The notes below the pieces were generated by a model, which saw nothing but the letters and a program-made list of their open reading frames with translations, was not told the DNA's origin and did not search any database. DNA of 64,000 nt, from contig NC_053494.1 of NCBI RefSeq assembly GCF_905171775.1, positions 127,875,824 to 127,939,823 of the forward strand, in the 5' to 3' direction. This stretch comes from Rana temporaria. Its lineage: Eukaryota > Chordata > Amphibia > Anura > Ranidae. This document shows, piece by piece, positions 21,401-30,300 of this stretch (the first letter of the stretch is position 1; each line of letters opens with the position of its first letter). The translations under genes were made by a program, and so were the position numbers.

Positions 21401-21804
21401 GGAGACGAAATAACCTGGAAGCAGACCGACTCTCTGTGAACAGCACCAATGGCTATCCCTACTGGAAGGGTCTCATGAGTCACGTGTGACGGCTGGAGGG
21501 GTCTGCCGTCTATCGCCTCTAGAGCCAGCGGGGAACCTCGAGCCTGCAGAGGAATGGAATTGGCGGCAGCGAACGCACTATCAATGAAAAAACCACCAGC
21601 AAAAGAGTCCACCAACGCCTGGGTCGTCACCGAGCCCCCGACCCAGGAGAGGACAACAGTGATCAGTGGTTTATCAACACGGGAAACCGGGGATGAGGAG
21701 ACTCCACCCAAGATCTGCCCCCGACAGGATCTCAGGTGCGAGCGTTTCCCGGACGGTTCGGACATGCCAACCGAAAATGCCCACCGAGACCACAGTACAT
21801 GCAT
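18403..21804 (-). CDS. pol: Sushi-type Pol: PR-RT-RNaseH-IN-chromodomain
   Basis: A 1133-residue uninterrupted frame, probably read only after the -1 shift, so the ATG at 21804 is unlikely to be the true start. Protease: VDSFAGG at ~65-71, where D-S/T-G is expected. RT ~225-400: catalytic D314 and YLDD at 376-379. RNase H: D526, E569, D596. Integrase: H711/H718/C748/C751 zinc motif, then D781, D841, E877 with 35 residues between the last two. A GPF motif lies near 1012, and a chromodomain (FLVHWRGYGPEERSWVP) at ~1069-1118. The chromodomain places it with chromoviruses such as Sushi-ichi. It acts in reverse transcription and chromatin-directed integration. Apart from the protease change it looks intact. 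Confidence 0.95.
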   Translation of the reverse strand: MHVLWSRWAFSVGMSEPSGKRSHLRSCRGQILGGVSSSPVSRVDKPLITVVLSWVGGSVTTQALVDSFAGGFFIDSAFAAANSIPLQARGSPLALEAIDGRPLQPSHVTHETLPVGIAIGAVHRESVCFQVISSPHYSVVLGYPWLQKHNPTFDWRSAEILSWSPQCGASCIHGPVKLLCTSSDSLLPPEYEEYRDVFDKVRAVALPPHRPYDCAIELQPGAVPPRGRVYPLSVAENEAMEEYVMEALSRGHIRKSSSPAGAGFFFVKKKGGELRPCIDYRGLNRITIKNAYPIPLISELFDRLKGATVFTKLDLRAAYNLVRIKAGDEWKTAFNTRTGHYESLVMPFGLCNAPAVFQEFINDVFRDLLQQCVVVYLDDILVYSESMEAHILDVKRVLQRLRENKLFGKLEKCEFHRSQVTFLGYIISAEGFSMDPEKVSAVLQWPQPSGLRSLQRFLGFANYYRKFIRDFSMLAKPLTDLTRKGSNSQVWPLEAIRAFEALKSAFVSAPILSHPNPGLPFVLEVDASETGVGALLSQRRTPEGPLLPCGFYSRKLSPAECNYQIGDRELLAIVQALKEWRHLLEGSVVPVLILTDHKNLTYLSEAKRLTPRQARWALFLSRFNHVVSYLPGSKNIRADALSRQYSELSREESIPTSVIPPNQILAAIRTSLTSPLGEQILAAQSGAPSGRPNGRCFVPEELRTRLLRTYHNSKTAGHPGKNQLSWAVSRLFWWPSLRSDIAAYVAACSVCAQSKSPRHLPLGLLQPIATGERPWSHLGMDFIVDLPASRGHTVILMIVDRFSKMCHCVPLKKLPSAQELATIFAREVFRLHGLPKEIVSDRGSQFVSRFWRAFCSQLGIHLSFSSAYHPQSNGAAERSNQALEQFLRCYVSDHQDNWVDLLPWAEFARNTAVNSSSGTSPFMANYGYQPAVLPEAFSPQDIPAVEDHLSVLRASWVQIQKSLEVSAQRQKLQADRRRAPAPSYQVGDRVWLSTRNLNLRVPTPKLAPRFVGPFRVLRRVNPVAYALALPPGMRISNVFHVSLLKPLVCNRFTSSVPRPRPVQVGNHEEYEVNNILDSRLVRGRVQFLVHWRGYGPEERSWVPSADVHAPALLRAFHACFPQKPFFAPRRRGP

Positions 21805-22733
21805 CGGCCCTCGCGTCTCCGGAGTACCCTCTCCCCCTCGGACAGGCGAGCAAACCCCAGCTGCATGGGTTCACCCCCAGACAAGTCAACCCCAGGAGGC
21901 GTGGGAGGAGAGGGAGGCACGGGTGGGACAGCAAACGTAGGCGCCAAACTGTTAGGAGGCCTCCGCAGGCTCTCCTTAAAGGAAGGTCTCTCCCTGAGTC
22001 TGGTGTCAATCAAAATCAGGAAAGAAATAAGAGCCTCGAGCTCCACTGGTAGGTCCTTAGCTGCAACCTCATCCTTCAAGGCATCCGAGAGACCATGAGA
22101 GAAAGCAGCGACCAGAGCCTCATTATTCCAGCCCACCTCTGCTGCCAGGGTACGAAACTCAATGGCGTATTCGGCTACGGATCGTGAACCCTGTCTGACG
22201 GACATAAGGAGCTTCGCAGCAGAGGCGGCGCGAGCCGGCACATCGAATACCTTCCGAAGAGAAGCAACAAAACCGGAAAACTCGGCAACCACCGGATTGT
22301 TGTTCTCCCATAAAGGGCTGGCCCAGGCCAAGGCCTTGTCCGAGAGCAGCGAGATCAAGAAGCCCACCTTTGATCTCTCAGTGGGAAAGGCATGTGGCAG
22401 CAACTCGAAATAAATGCCCACTTGGTTAAGGAAACCTCGGCACTGAGTTAGCTCTCCCCCAAATCGCTGTGGAAGGGGGGCAGAACCGGTCATACCCCGA
22501 AACACCGCAGGCGCAACAACAGGTGTCGGGGTAGACTCTGGCGCAACAACCGGAGCGGCAGTAGGAGCGGGCCCAGGAGCGACAACCGACCCATCGGCAA
22601 CGGGAGCGAAATGAACCGTGCGTTCAAGCAGGGTTTACAACGCCACGGCGAACTGACCCAACGGGTAATCCTGCTGATCAAGTCTGGCAACCAGCGTGGG
22701 TAGCGAGGATGGCCCTGTACCGTCAAAATTCAT
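21732..22733 (-). pseudogene. gag: Sushi-type Gag with one premature stop
   Basis: The ATG at 22733 lies 13 bases after the 5' LTR. The frame runs 333 codons with one TAA at codon 33 (plus 22635..22637). The capsid-like region (GGELTQCRGFLNQ, FPTERSKVGFLISLLSDKALAWASPLWE) resembles the gag family from which the mammalian PEG10 and Mart genes were domesticated. A CCHC zinc knuckle CMYCGLGGHFRLAC lies near the end. The frame ends shortly after the slippery site. Restart at a later ATG (22505) would keep most of capsid and the zinc knuckle; whether that occurs is unknown. Confidence 0.9.
21744..21750 (-). promoter_or_regulatory. -1 ribosomal frameshift heptamer GGGAAAC
   Basis: The minus strand reads G-GGA-AAC in the gag frame, five codons before the gag stop (sixth codon counting GGA). 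Slipping one base back gives GGG AAA CGC, which is the pol frame. The same heptamer is the established slippery site of PEG10, a gene derived from this retrotransposon group. Gag and pol overlap by 73 bases. Confidence 0.88.
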
Positions 22734-22734
22734 G

Positions 22735-22744
22735 GCTTGGTCCT
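22735..22744 (-). promoter_or_regulatory. Self-priming primer-binding site
   Basis: The minus strand reads AGGACCAAGC, starting two bases after the 5' LTR end (22747). It is the exact reverse complement of GCTTGGTCCT at the predicted transcript 5' end in the LTR (minus strand 23049..23040), ~30 bases downstream of the TATA box. No tRNA-type TGG start is present. Self-priming by the folded-back mRNA 5' end is established for the Tf1/sushi group. Confidence 0.82.
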
Positions 22745-22746
22745 AA

Positions 22747-23213
22747 TGTTACGGAACCATGAACCAGACGTACAACAAGAGATAAGTGAAAATAAGAAGG
22801 CTTTATTGAAAATCAAGCTGTAAAGCAAAAGTCCAAACGGATGGTGAAACCAGAGGTCAGGAACCAGAAGGGTAGTCAGACGAAGCCAGGATCAGGAACC
22901 AGCAGGGAAGTCAGACGAAGCCAGGATCAGGAACCAGCAGGGAAGTCAGACGAAGCCAGGATCAGGAACCAGCTGGGAGGTCAGACGAAGCCAGGATCAG
23001 GAACCAGCAGCAGCAGTCTTAGAAGCATGTGAACACAGGAGGACCAAGCAAGGAACTGAAGCCACAGACCTCCTATATATGTGAGCCAGGCATCCAGCTC
23101 CTCCCAGTGGGAAGGAGGAGCCGCAGGGTGGGAGGCTACAAGAGACCTAGAAACCAAGATGGCCGCCAGCACATGTCAAACGAAGGAGACAGGAGAGAGG
23201 TAAGACCATGACA
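22747..23213 (-). repeat. 5' LTR of sushi-type element
   Basis: It is 467 bp. The minus-strand TATATA lies at 23079..23074, and the transcript start is predicted near 23049. It differs from the 3' LTR by cagctggg versus cagcaggg and by 7 extra bases before the terminal AAGACCATGACA. Confidence 0.95.
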
Positions 23214-23947
23214 CTACAGCAGCAGAAGACCACATCGGGTGCCACACCTGTCTGCTAAGAACAGGAAACCAAGGCTGCAATTTGTACAGGCTCATCAAAA
23301 TTGGACAATAGAAGATTGGAAAACCATTGCCTTGTTTGATGAGTCTCAATTTCAGCTGCGACATTCAGATGGTAGGGTCAGAATTTGCCATAACCAATAT
23401 GAAAGCATGGATCCATCCTGCCTTGTATCAACGTTTCAGGCTGGTGGTGGTGGTGGTGTAAAGGTGAGGGGAATATTTATTGGCACACTTTGAGCCCCTT
23501 AGTGCCAATTGAACATTGTTTAAACACCACGGCCCACCTGAGTTTTGTTGCTGACCATGTCCATCCCTTTATGACTACAGTGTGCCCACCTTCTGATGGC
23601 TACTTCCAGCAGGATAATGCACCATGTCACAAAGCTCAAATCATCTCAAACTGGTTTCTTGAACATTGCAATGAGTTCACTGTATTCCAATAGCCTCCAC
23701 AGTCACCAGATCTCAATCCAATAGAGCACATTTGGGATGTGGTGGAACAGGAGATTCACATCATGAATGTGCAGCCGACAAATCTGCAGCAACGTGATGC
23801 TATCATGTCAATATGGACCAAAATCTGAGGAATGTTTCCAACACCTTGTTGAATCTATGCCATGAAGAATTAAGGCAGTTCTGCAGGCAAAAGGGGGTCC
23901 AACCCAGTACTAGCAAGGTGTACCTAATAATGTGGCCGGTGAGTGTT
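23214..23947 (+). pseudogene. Tc1-like transposase #2, 3' piece and terminal repeat
   Basis: The frame resumes as SSRRPHRVPHLSAKNRK, QAHQNWTIEDWK, then FDESQFQLRHSDGRVRI (first catalytic D), GYFQQDNAPCHKA (second D) and SPDLNPIEHIWDVVE (E). Stops and frameshifts break it, for example after GIFIGTL at 23493. The terminal repeat end cctaataatgtggccggtga near 23923..23942 is a known Tc1-type end. The matching left terminus is absent. Confidence 0.85.
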
Positions 23948-24185
23948 TACTGTATTTAAAGTCCCTTTCTTTTACATATACATATGATTGGCTTCTCAAA
24001 AGTACTAAAATATTTGTTCACAATGTGGATAGAGAATTTGAAAAGATTTTAGGTACACAAACCATAGGATGGACTATGGGTGTCCTGAAGTACTGCAGTG
24101 CCAAGTCCTAGATAATGTTAGAAAAGGGTTTATTGTTCCAGAGAGAATGGACTTTCTAGGCACCAGTGGTTGACACTGAATATCT

Positions 24186-24230
24186 ATAGCTCCTGAAGAA
24201 GCACTCAACTGCGAAACATGTAGAGCTTAT
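24186..24230 (+). ncRNA. Hammerhead-ribozyme-like motif, best match
   Basis: Stem I AGCTC pairs perfectly with GAGCT at 24223..24227. Box CTGAAGA (24193..24199) fits the CUGANGA consensus. Stem II is GCA/TGC around CTCAAC. GAAAC is at 24213..24217, then AT, then GUA (24220..24222), an allowed NUH cleavage triplet. Stem III is the minimal AC/GU form seen in PLE hammerheads. Confidence 0.6.
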
Positions 24231-24701
24231 GCAAAATTACGTCTACTAACAATCACGCTGGTCATCAACACACGTTGCTGTCCCTAGTGGACCCCTATTG
24301 GTTTTAGTGGATTTATTCTCATTGTTTTAGTATCACAGGAATGTTCTGTGACAATTTATGTGTTTTTTTAAATGTATTTTTTATATGTACTGTAATATTG
24401 GTTCATTACCCATGTTTTGGGGATTGTATCAATGTGGATAGAGATAAACTGTTAAAATAAAAAAAATATTTTAAACAAAGTTTTAATACAGCTTTAATTA
24501 TAAGGAAATTGAGAAAGGGGTGAACATATACTGGTCCATACTATTAACGGACAGCACAATAAAGATCCTACCTTAGAAACCAAAATGTATCTATAGAAGA
24601 GCACCGGGATTATGCAATAAAATAGTTTATAATGTACTGGACCCCCCTGAAATAAAGGTGTCACATTTCTGGATCATATTTTTTATTATTTATTTTTTTG
24701 C

Positions 24702-25141
24702 TGTAGGAGATGCCCACCATGTAGAACCATCCATATTAGACATAAGAAAATTAATGCATTTCAGTCTAACTGCACACATAAGAACTATCAATTTCCTGTG
24801 ATAGTAAATTTGTTACCTAAATATTGGTGGACCCCTGTGGACTTCAATATGTAGGATGAACAACCAGAAAACTGTCAGTCCATATCAATGAACATATAGA
24901 CATTATTCATAAGAGGTACAAGAAGCATAGTGTGTTGAATCACTGTAGATTATTTGATAATAGAGACTCTAGCTGCCTGGTGTGTTATGGTATTGATAGA
25001 GTGAAAAAACATTGAAGAGTAGATGACTTTAAAAAGCAAATCTCACAAAATGAGACAAGATGGATACACAAACTAGACACGCTCATTCCACATGGACTCA
25101 ACTTTGACATTGACCTCAACTGTTTCCCAACCAATTTTTAA
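24702..25141 (+). pseudogene. PLE GIY-YIG endonuclease remnant
   Basis: Translation gives CRRCPPCRTIHI, the cysteine motif upstream of PLE endonucleases, a frameshift, then CGLQYVG-stop-TTRKLSVHINEH (24836 on), RLFDNRDSS and ETRWIHKLDTLIPHGLN, ending at TAA 25141. It aligns in order with the intact domain at 58.6-59.1 kb. At least two internal stops make it non-functional. Confidence 0.85.
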
Positions 25142-25298
25142 TGGGAAGTATATATTTTTGATGCAGTTTGTTTTCTCACCACTAGAGTGCAAATAGGTGC
25201 AAAAGAATTACCAACAGGTGTTACCGGTATTTATGTTATGTTCTTTTTTGTTTCACTAATGTCTTACAATTTTTCATGTGGTTTTTATGTCAATATAT

Positions 25299-25899
25299 TG
25301 TGACAGGAAGTCAGGTAAATCTGGGGGTGTTGTCACAGACGGGAGATTCATTTCTGCCTTGTTTAGAAAATTCACCAATTACTATCAGGTGTCGGCTGCA
25401 GAGGTAGCCAGAAAGGTTTAAGGACGTTGGATAGCTTCAGCTGTTCAGAATGAGGCAATTAAGGCCTATATAAGTTGTCCAGAGGATTTCTACTGAATGC
25501 TGCATCCGGAGGCTTTTTGAGTTAAGGAGAGCAGTGAGCGGAGGAAGACTTCTGAAGGTGAAGTGGTGGTTGTTGACCGTTTTGCTGTGTGATAAAAAAA
25601 TCAAAAAGACTATTGTTTATTGCTGGAAGACCAGAAGTGTCTGCCCAGCAGTAGGCTGTGCCAGACTCCATAGGTAGGTTCCTGTGTTGTGAAGGTAGAT
25701 GCCCAAGTGGCCAGGGTTTATTTTATGTTGTTATTTTGTTTATGCTGTTGGGACGCTTGCACTTGTTTCCAGTAATATGGAAGAATAAACCATAAACCTT
25801 GTTTTTCAACCACCCTCGGCTGCCTCTCTGTATAGTTCTGTTTGTAGTGAACCCACTCAGGAGGTCCCACACCCCCGCTACCGAGCAAAACCCCTTACA
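25299..25899 (+). repeat. 5' LTR of Gmr1-like Gypsy element
   Basis: It starts TGTGACAGGAAGTCAGG and ends ACCCCTTACA, 601 bp. TATATAAG is near 25467 and AATAAA near 25787. A shorter copy stands alone at 35653..35952. A possible primer-binding site beginning TGGTGGAG is at 25902, 3 bases after the LTR; the tRNA is not identified. Confidence 0.88.
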
Positions 25900-25937
25900 C
25901 ATGGTGGAGTGCCGCGGGCAGTTAAAGTAAACCCAAA

Positions 25938-26742
25938 ATGGAGGAGATACTGAAGCAGCTGGCTAGAGCAAATGCAAATCAATAGCAGACAAATGCCGGT
26001 TTGTAGCGAAGCCTTGCAGCTCAACAACAAGCTCACCAAGAGAGCATTGCAGGCTTGGAACAGAGACACCAGCAGCAAATGGAGGCCATCGTGAAACAGC
26101 TTCAGAGACAGCAGGCCAGTAACATACCGACTTTTCCGGTAAGCCACTTATTACCAAAGATGACTGCAGATGATGACCCTGAGATGTTTCTGACCACGTT
26201 TGAGAGAACAGCGGAAAAAGAGAGTTGGCCTAAAGAACAGTGGGCTGGACTAGTGGCCCCCCTATTATCTGGAGAAGCCCAAAAGGCATATTTTGATTTG
26301 GAGCTTGCAGATGCAAAAAATTATGATCGGTTAAAAGAGGAAATATTGGCACGTTTTGGTGTAACCCTGGCTGTCCGTGCTCAGCGGGTGCACAATTGGA
26401 GTTATCGGCTGAAGAAGCCACATCAGTCGCAGATGTATGACCTCATCCATTTGGCCAGGAAATGGCTGCAGCCAGAAACTCTGTCCGGACCAACAATTTT
26501 GGAGAGTCATGGACAAATTTCTTAGGTCTCTTCCTAACACCCTGCAGAAATGGGTGAGCCATGGCGGTCCGAAAACCGCAGACAAACTTGTAGACCTGGT
26601 CGAAAGGTACCTAACAACAGAAAATGTGTCCCCTTTCCCCAGAGACGCACAGACTATCCACCCCAAGACCAGACCCTCCCCACCTATAGGTAAGACTGCA
26701 TCAAGGGATGGGGGTGGAGAGAGGGACCAAAGAACAACTTGA
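25938..26742 (+). pseudogene. gag: Gmr1-like Gag with SCAN-like region
   Basis: It starts MEEILKQLARANANQ, then two TAG codons, then a Gln-rich coiled stretch. The capsid-like part has EQWAGLVAPLLSGEAQKAYF, and, after a frameshift near 26500, FLRSLPNTLQKWVSHGGPKT ADKLVDLVERYL, which matches the SCAN domain pattern. SCAN domains of vertebrate zinc-finger proteins are thought to derive from Gmr1-like gag. A TGA at 26740 separates it from the zinc knuckle region, which is in the same frame. Confidence 0.8.
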
Positions 26743-27828
26743 GGTATTATCGGGACCACTGCTAGTGGTTGGCGAAAGCGGCCTGGAAGACCCATCCCAC
26801 AAGAGAGGACCAGAAGGTTGATTTGTTACCGTTGCCAGGAAGAGGGACATGTAGCAGCGGTTTGCCCAGCGGTTGATGAACCCATGCAGTGTGACTTTCT
26901 GACAGAGAGACGACAGTTCCTTTTTGCAACCACATGCACTGCAGGAAAGGGGAATGAGAAACCTTTATGTAGAATGTGCTTAGATGGTAAAGATGTTGTG
27001 GTATTGTTGGATTCAGGTAGCCTGGTCACCTTAGTGAAAAGTGATCTAGTGGTGAAAAAAACCTTACATCCTAGGAAAATGGCTGTAGTTTGTGTACATG
27101 GGGACACTCGAGAATATCCAGTGACTACGGTTTCCTTTGAAACCTCCCTCGGTAACTTGTGTCACCAAGTGGGTCTAGTTCCCCGGCTGCCACATGATGC
27201 CATTGTGGGAAGGGATTTCCCAAAGTTATGGGAACTCTGGGATTGCCCAGATTCCCCAGTAAGTTGTTCTTCTGAGCCTGAACCATCTACTCCAGAATCT
27301 TCTAACTGTGAGGATTCTCCTGAGTTTCCGTTCTCAGTCTTGGCAGGGGAAACACCAGTCCCTAGGGAGGAGCCGGCTACCTCAGAAGAGGAACAGCGGC
27401 CGATAGGGTTTCATGACCTCGAGGTGCACAGAGAAAATGTTATCACTGAACAATTGAGGGACCCCACATTGCTAAGGGCCCGGGAAAATGTAGTGAAGAT
27501 AGATGGGGAGTTAGTTAACCCTGACGAGAGGATTGCCCTCCCTTACTTCATTATTGAAAGGGACCTGTTATATCGAGTGTCACAGAGGATAGAGGACACC
27601 ATTGAGCAACTGGTAGTGCCTAAAACGTACCGCAAGATGATGTTGGAACTGGCCCATGGGCACATTCTTGGGGGACATTTGGGAGCGGAAAAAACCCGGG
27701 AGAGAATCACTCAGAGGTTTTATTGGCCTGGGATCACTAAGGAAGTGGAAGTGTACTGCTCTTCCTGTCCAGTGTGTCAGATTACTGCACCCATGCCACA
27801 TTTCCGCAGTCCATTGGCCCATTATTGA
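26743..27828 (+). pseudogene. Gmr1-like zinc knuckle, protease, integrase N-terminus
   Basis: ICYRCQEEGHVAAVCP (26818 on) is a CCHC knuckle. VVLLDSGSLVTLV is the aspartic protease motif with D-S-G intact. Near the end LGAEKTRERITQRFYWPGI and CSSCPVCQ give the HHCC zinc-binding domain of integrase. The frame stops at 27828, while the integrase core continues in another frame, so a frameshift lies near 27800-27825. Confidence 0.85.
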
Positions 27829-28891
27829 GGTCCCTTTTGATAGGATCGCCATGGACTTGGTTGGCCCCTTACTAAAGTCCACTAGAGGGCACCAGCACAT
27901 CTTGGTAATAATGGACTATGCCACCCGTTACCCAGAAGCGATTCCTCTCAGAAACACCTCTGCTAAAAGCATTGCTAAAGAGTTATTTCAGGTTTTCAGC
28001 TGGGTGGGTCTCCCTAAGGAAGTCCTAACTGACCAGCGCACCACGTTTATGTCTAGGGTGACTAGAGAACTTTGTAAACTGCTGAAAGTGACCCAATTAC
28101 GTACATCAGTATATCACCCTCAAACAGACGTGTTAGTGGAAAGGTTTAATAAAATCTTAAAACAAATGTTGAGGAAGGTGGTGGATAAAGACGGAAAGAA
28201 TTGGGATTATCTGCTCCCTTATCTGATGTTTGCCATAAGAGAGGTTCCCCAATCGTCCACAGGGTTCTCTCCGTTTGAGCTACTGTATGGGAGGCACCCC
28301 CGGGGCCTACTGGACATTGCCAGGGAAACATGGGAGAGTGAGAGTTCCCCTCATCGAAGTGTGATTGAACATGTGGCACAAATGCAAGATAGAATTGCCC
28401 AAGTGATGCCGATTGTGAAGGTACATTTAGCTCAAGCCCAGTTGGCTCAACAAAGGATTTACAATCGTGGGGCCCAGGTCCGTTCCTTTGCACCTGGTGA
28501 TAGGGTGTTGGTGCTGTTCCCCACGGTCGAAAGTAAATTCCTAGCCAAATGGCAGGGTCCCTATGAAGTGTTGGAGAAAATGGGAGTGGTGAATTATAAA
28601 ATTAGCCAACCGGGAAGACGAAAACCTGAGCAGCTCTATCACGTGAACTTGTTGAAACCATGGAAGGATAGAGAGTCTTTGGTCGCTAAGACTACCCGAT
28701 ATTCTGCTCCGTTTAATCTGGCTGTCCCTGAAGTTGGGATAGCAGAGACTCTGTCCAAAACTCAACAGGAGGCTAAAGAGTTTGTGCTCCGAAATAGGGA
28801 GAAATCCTCAGACTTGCCAGGTTGGGTCTCCGGAGTTGAACATGACATTATCACCACACCAGGGGATAAGGTCAAGTTCAAGCCTTATTGA
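27815..28891 (+). pseudogene. Gmr1-like integrase core and C-terminus
   Basis: The DDE triad is visible: D in AMDLVGPL, D in VLTDQRTTF and E in VLVERFNK. FLAKWQGPYEVLEKMG is the GPY/F region. The frame ends VKFKPY-stop at 28891, but the same frame goes on through IPEARREAIRQEVK, a stop at 28934, and into RT, so integrase and RT were one polyprotein. Confidence 0.87.
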
Positions 28892-30093
28892 ATTCCAGAA
28901 GCCCGGCGAGAGGCAATTCGCCAGGAAGTAAAATAAATGCTTGAGCTAGGGGTGATAGAAGAGTCAAATAGTGATTGGTCCAGTCCCATTGTCTTAGTAC
29001 CCAAACCCGATGGAAGTTGGCGGTTTTGTAATGATTTTTGCCGCCTGAATAAAATCACTAAGTTGGACACCTATCCTATGCCCCGCATAGATGAACTGAT
29101 TGATCGCCTAGGCACTGCCCGGTACATGACGACGTTAGACCTGACCAAGGGTTGTTGGCAAATTCCACTCTCGGAGTCGGCCAGGGAAAAAACAGCATTT
29201 GTAACTCCAGAAGGATCTTTCCAATATCGGAGGATGCCTTTTGGGTTACAAAATGCTCCCGCCACATTTCAACGCACCATGGATAAGACCCTTCGGCCTC
29301 ATCGAGCCTATGCTGCTGCATACCTCGATGATGTGGTCATCCACAGTGAGAATTGGGGCTCACACTTACCAAAAGTTCAGGCTGTGTTGGATTCCATCTG
29401 GGAAGCCAATCCAAAAAAATGTACCCTGGGGTTAGAAGAGGCGAAGTATCTGGGGTATACCATTGGAAGAGGTCTAATCAAGCCCCAGATAAACAAAGTT
29501 GAGGCTATGCTGGATTGGCCCCGTCCCACCAATAAGAAACAGGTTCGTGAATTTTTGGGGATCGCGGGATATTATCCCCCATTTTGCCTCACAGGCTGCT
29601 CCCCTAACCAATTTGACCAAAGGACTCCCAAAGCAGAAATAGCTTTTCAGGCTTTAAAATTGGCCTTATGTAGCCAGCCAGTTTTAAATTCGCCTGATTT
29701 TTCACAGGACTTTGTGGTTCAGACAGATGCGTCAAATGTGGGGTAAGGAGCTGTACTGTCGCATATTTTCAAGGGGGAGGAACACCCTGTTCTTTACCTC
29801 AGCCGAAAGTTGAAGGCCCATGAGGAGAATTATGCCACTATTGAGAAAGAGTGTTTGGCGGTGAAATGGGCTTTGGATTCTCTCGGGTACTACCTCGTGG
29901 GTAGACAGTTTGAACTGGTGATGGATCATGCCCCTTTGAAAGTGGATGGCACAAAACAAGGAGACCAATAGGAGAATAAATAGGTGGTTCCTGGCCCTTC
30001 AGGAATTTAGTTTTGTGGTAACGCATCGCCCCGGTGTTAAAATGGGGAATGCATATGGTTTGTCCCGAGTGCATGCGTGCCTGGCGACCTGTG
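28892..30093 (+). pseudogene. Gmr1-like RT and RNase H
   Basis: RT: SPIVLVPKPDGSWRFCNDF, D in TTLDLTKGCW and YLDD in AAYLDDVVIHS. It is followed by VREFLGIAGYY. RNase H: D in VVQTDASNVG, then TAA at 29744, then E in IEKECLAVKWALD and D in VMDHAPL, in the same frame. A later frameshift precedes WFLALQEFSFVVTHRPG. The homology ends near 30093 with no 3' LTR. Confidence 0.87.
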
Positions 30094-30179
30094 TCCCAGT
30101 TACGATATTTAAAGGAATATTTAAAAAAAAAATATTTCACTTAAGCATTATTAAAATCACTACTCCTGAAAAAATGGTC

Positions 30180-30300
30180 ACAGTACCCGGGTCCCCATAT
30201 ACTTTTTATGGTAATAACTTATAAGCCTTTAAAATTAGCACTTTTGATGTTTCATGTTCGTGTCCCATAGAATAGGGTTTGCATGTTCGCACAAATATTT
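30180..30300. repeat. Fragment of the TAGGGATGRGC hAT family
   Basis: Reverse complemented, this resembles 32205..32310 inside the larger hAT-like element, with shared ctaattttaaaggct-type blocks. It is a short internal fragment without termini. Confidence 0.45.

Larger units (their letters stand above)
17932..23213 (-). mobile_element. Tf1/sushi-type chromovirus (Ty3/Gypsy), near-intact
   Basis: LTRs begin TGTTACGG and end CCATGACA (plus-strand reading) and are flanked by ctaca at 17927..17931 and 23214..23218. Order on the minus strand: 5' LTR, self-priming PBS, gag, -1 frameshift site, pol (protease, RT, RNase H, integrase, chromodomain), polypurine tract, 3' LTR. The LTRs differ by one substitution and one 7-base indel, so the insertion is recent. 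Known lesions are a stop at gag codon 33 and a changed protease motif. Confidence 0.95.
23948..25298 (+). mobile_element. Decayed Penelope-like element
   Basis: The remnant holds a hammerhead-like motif (24186..24230), a T-rich region, and a degenerate endonuclease domain (24702..25141). The RT part is not recognisable. It ends near the 5' LTR of the Gmr1-like element, which inserted in or beside it. Confidence 0.65.
25299..30093 (+). mobile_element. Gmr1-like Gypsy element, 3' truncated
   Basis: Domain order is LTR, gag with SCAN-like segment, zinc knuckle, protease, integrase, RT, RNase H. Integrase before RT is a recognised feature of Gmr1-like elements and differs from other Gypsy elements. 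No 3' LTR follows RNase H. Multiple stops and frameshifts show long decay. Confidence 0.88.

Noticed and set aside
18026..22413. Many plus-strand ORFs opposite the sushi pol and gag
   Set aside because: They are antisense shadows of a long, motif-rich minus-strand frame and carry no domains.
17058..23240. CRISPR-like array from the LTR tandem units at ~18058..18195
   Set aside because: The ~33-bp units are directly adjacent without variable spacers, are part of an LTR, and the context is a eukaryotic retrotransposon.
28146..28493. Minus-strand ORF inside the Gmr1-like integrase
   Set aside because: It is antisense to clear integrase motifs and has no domain of its own.
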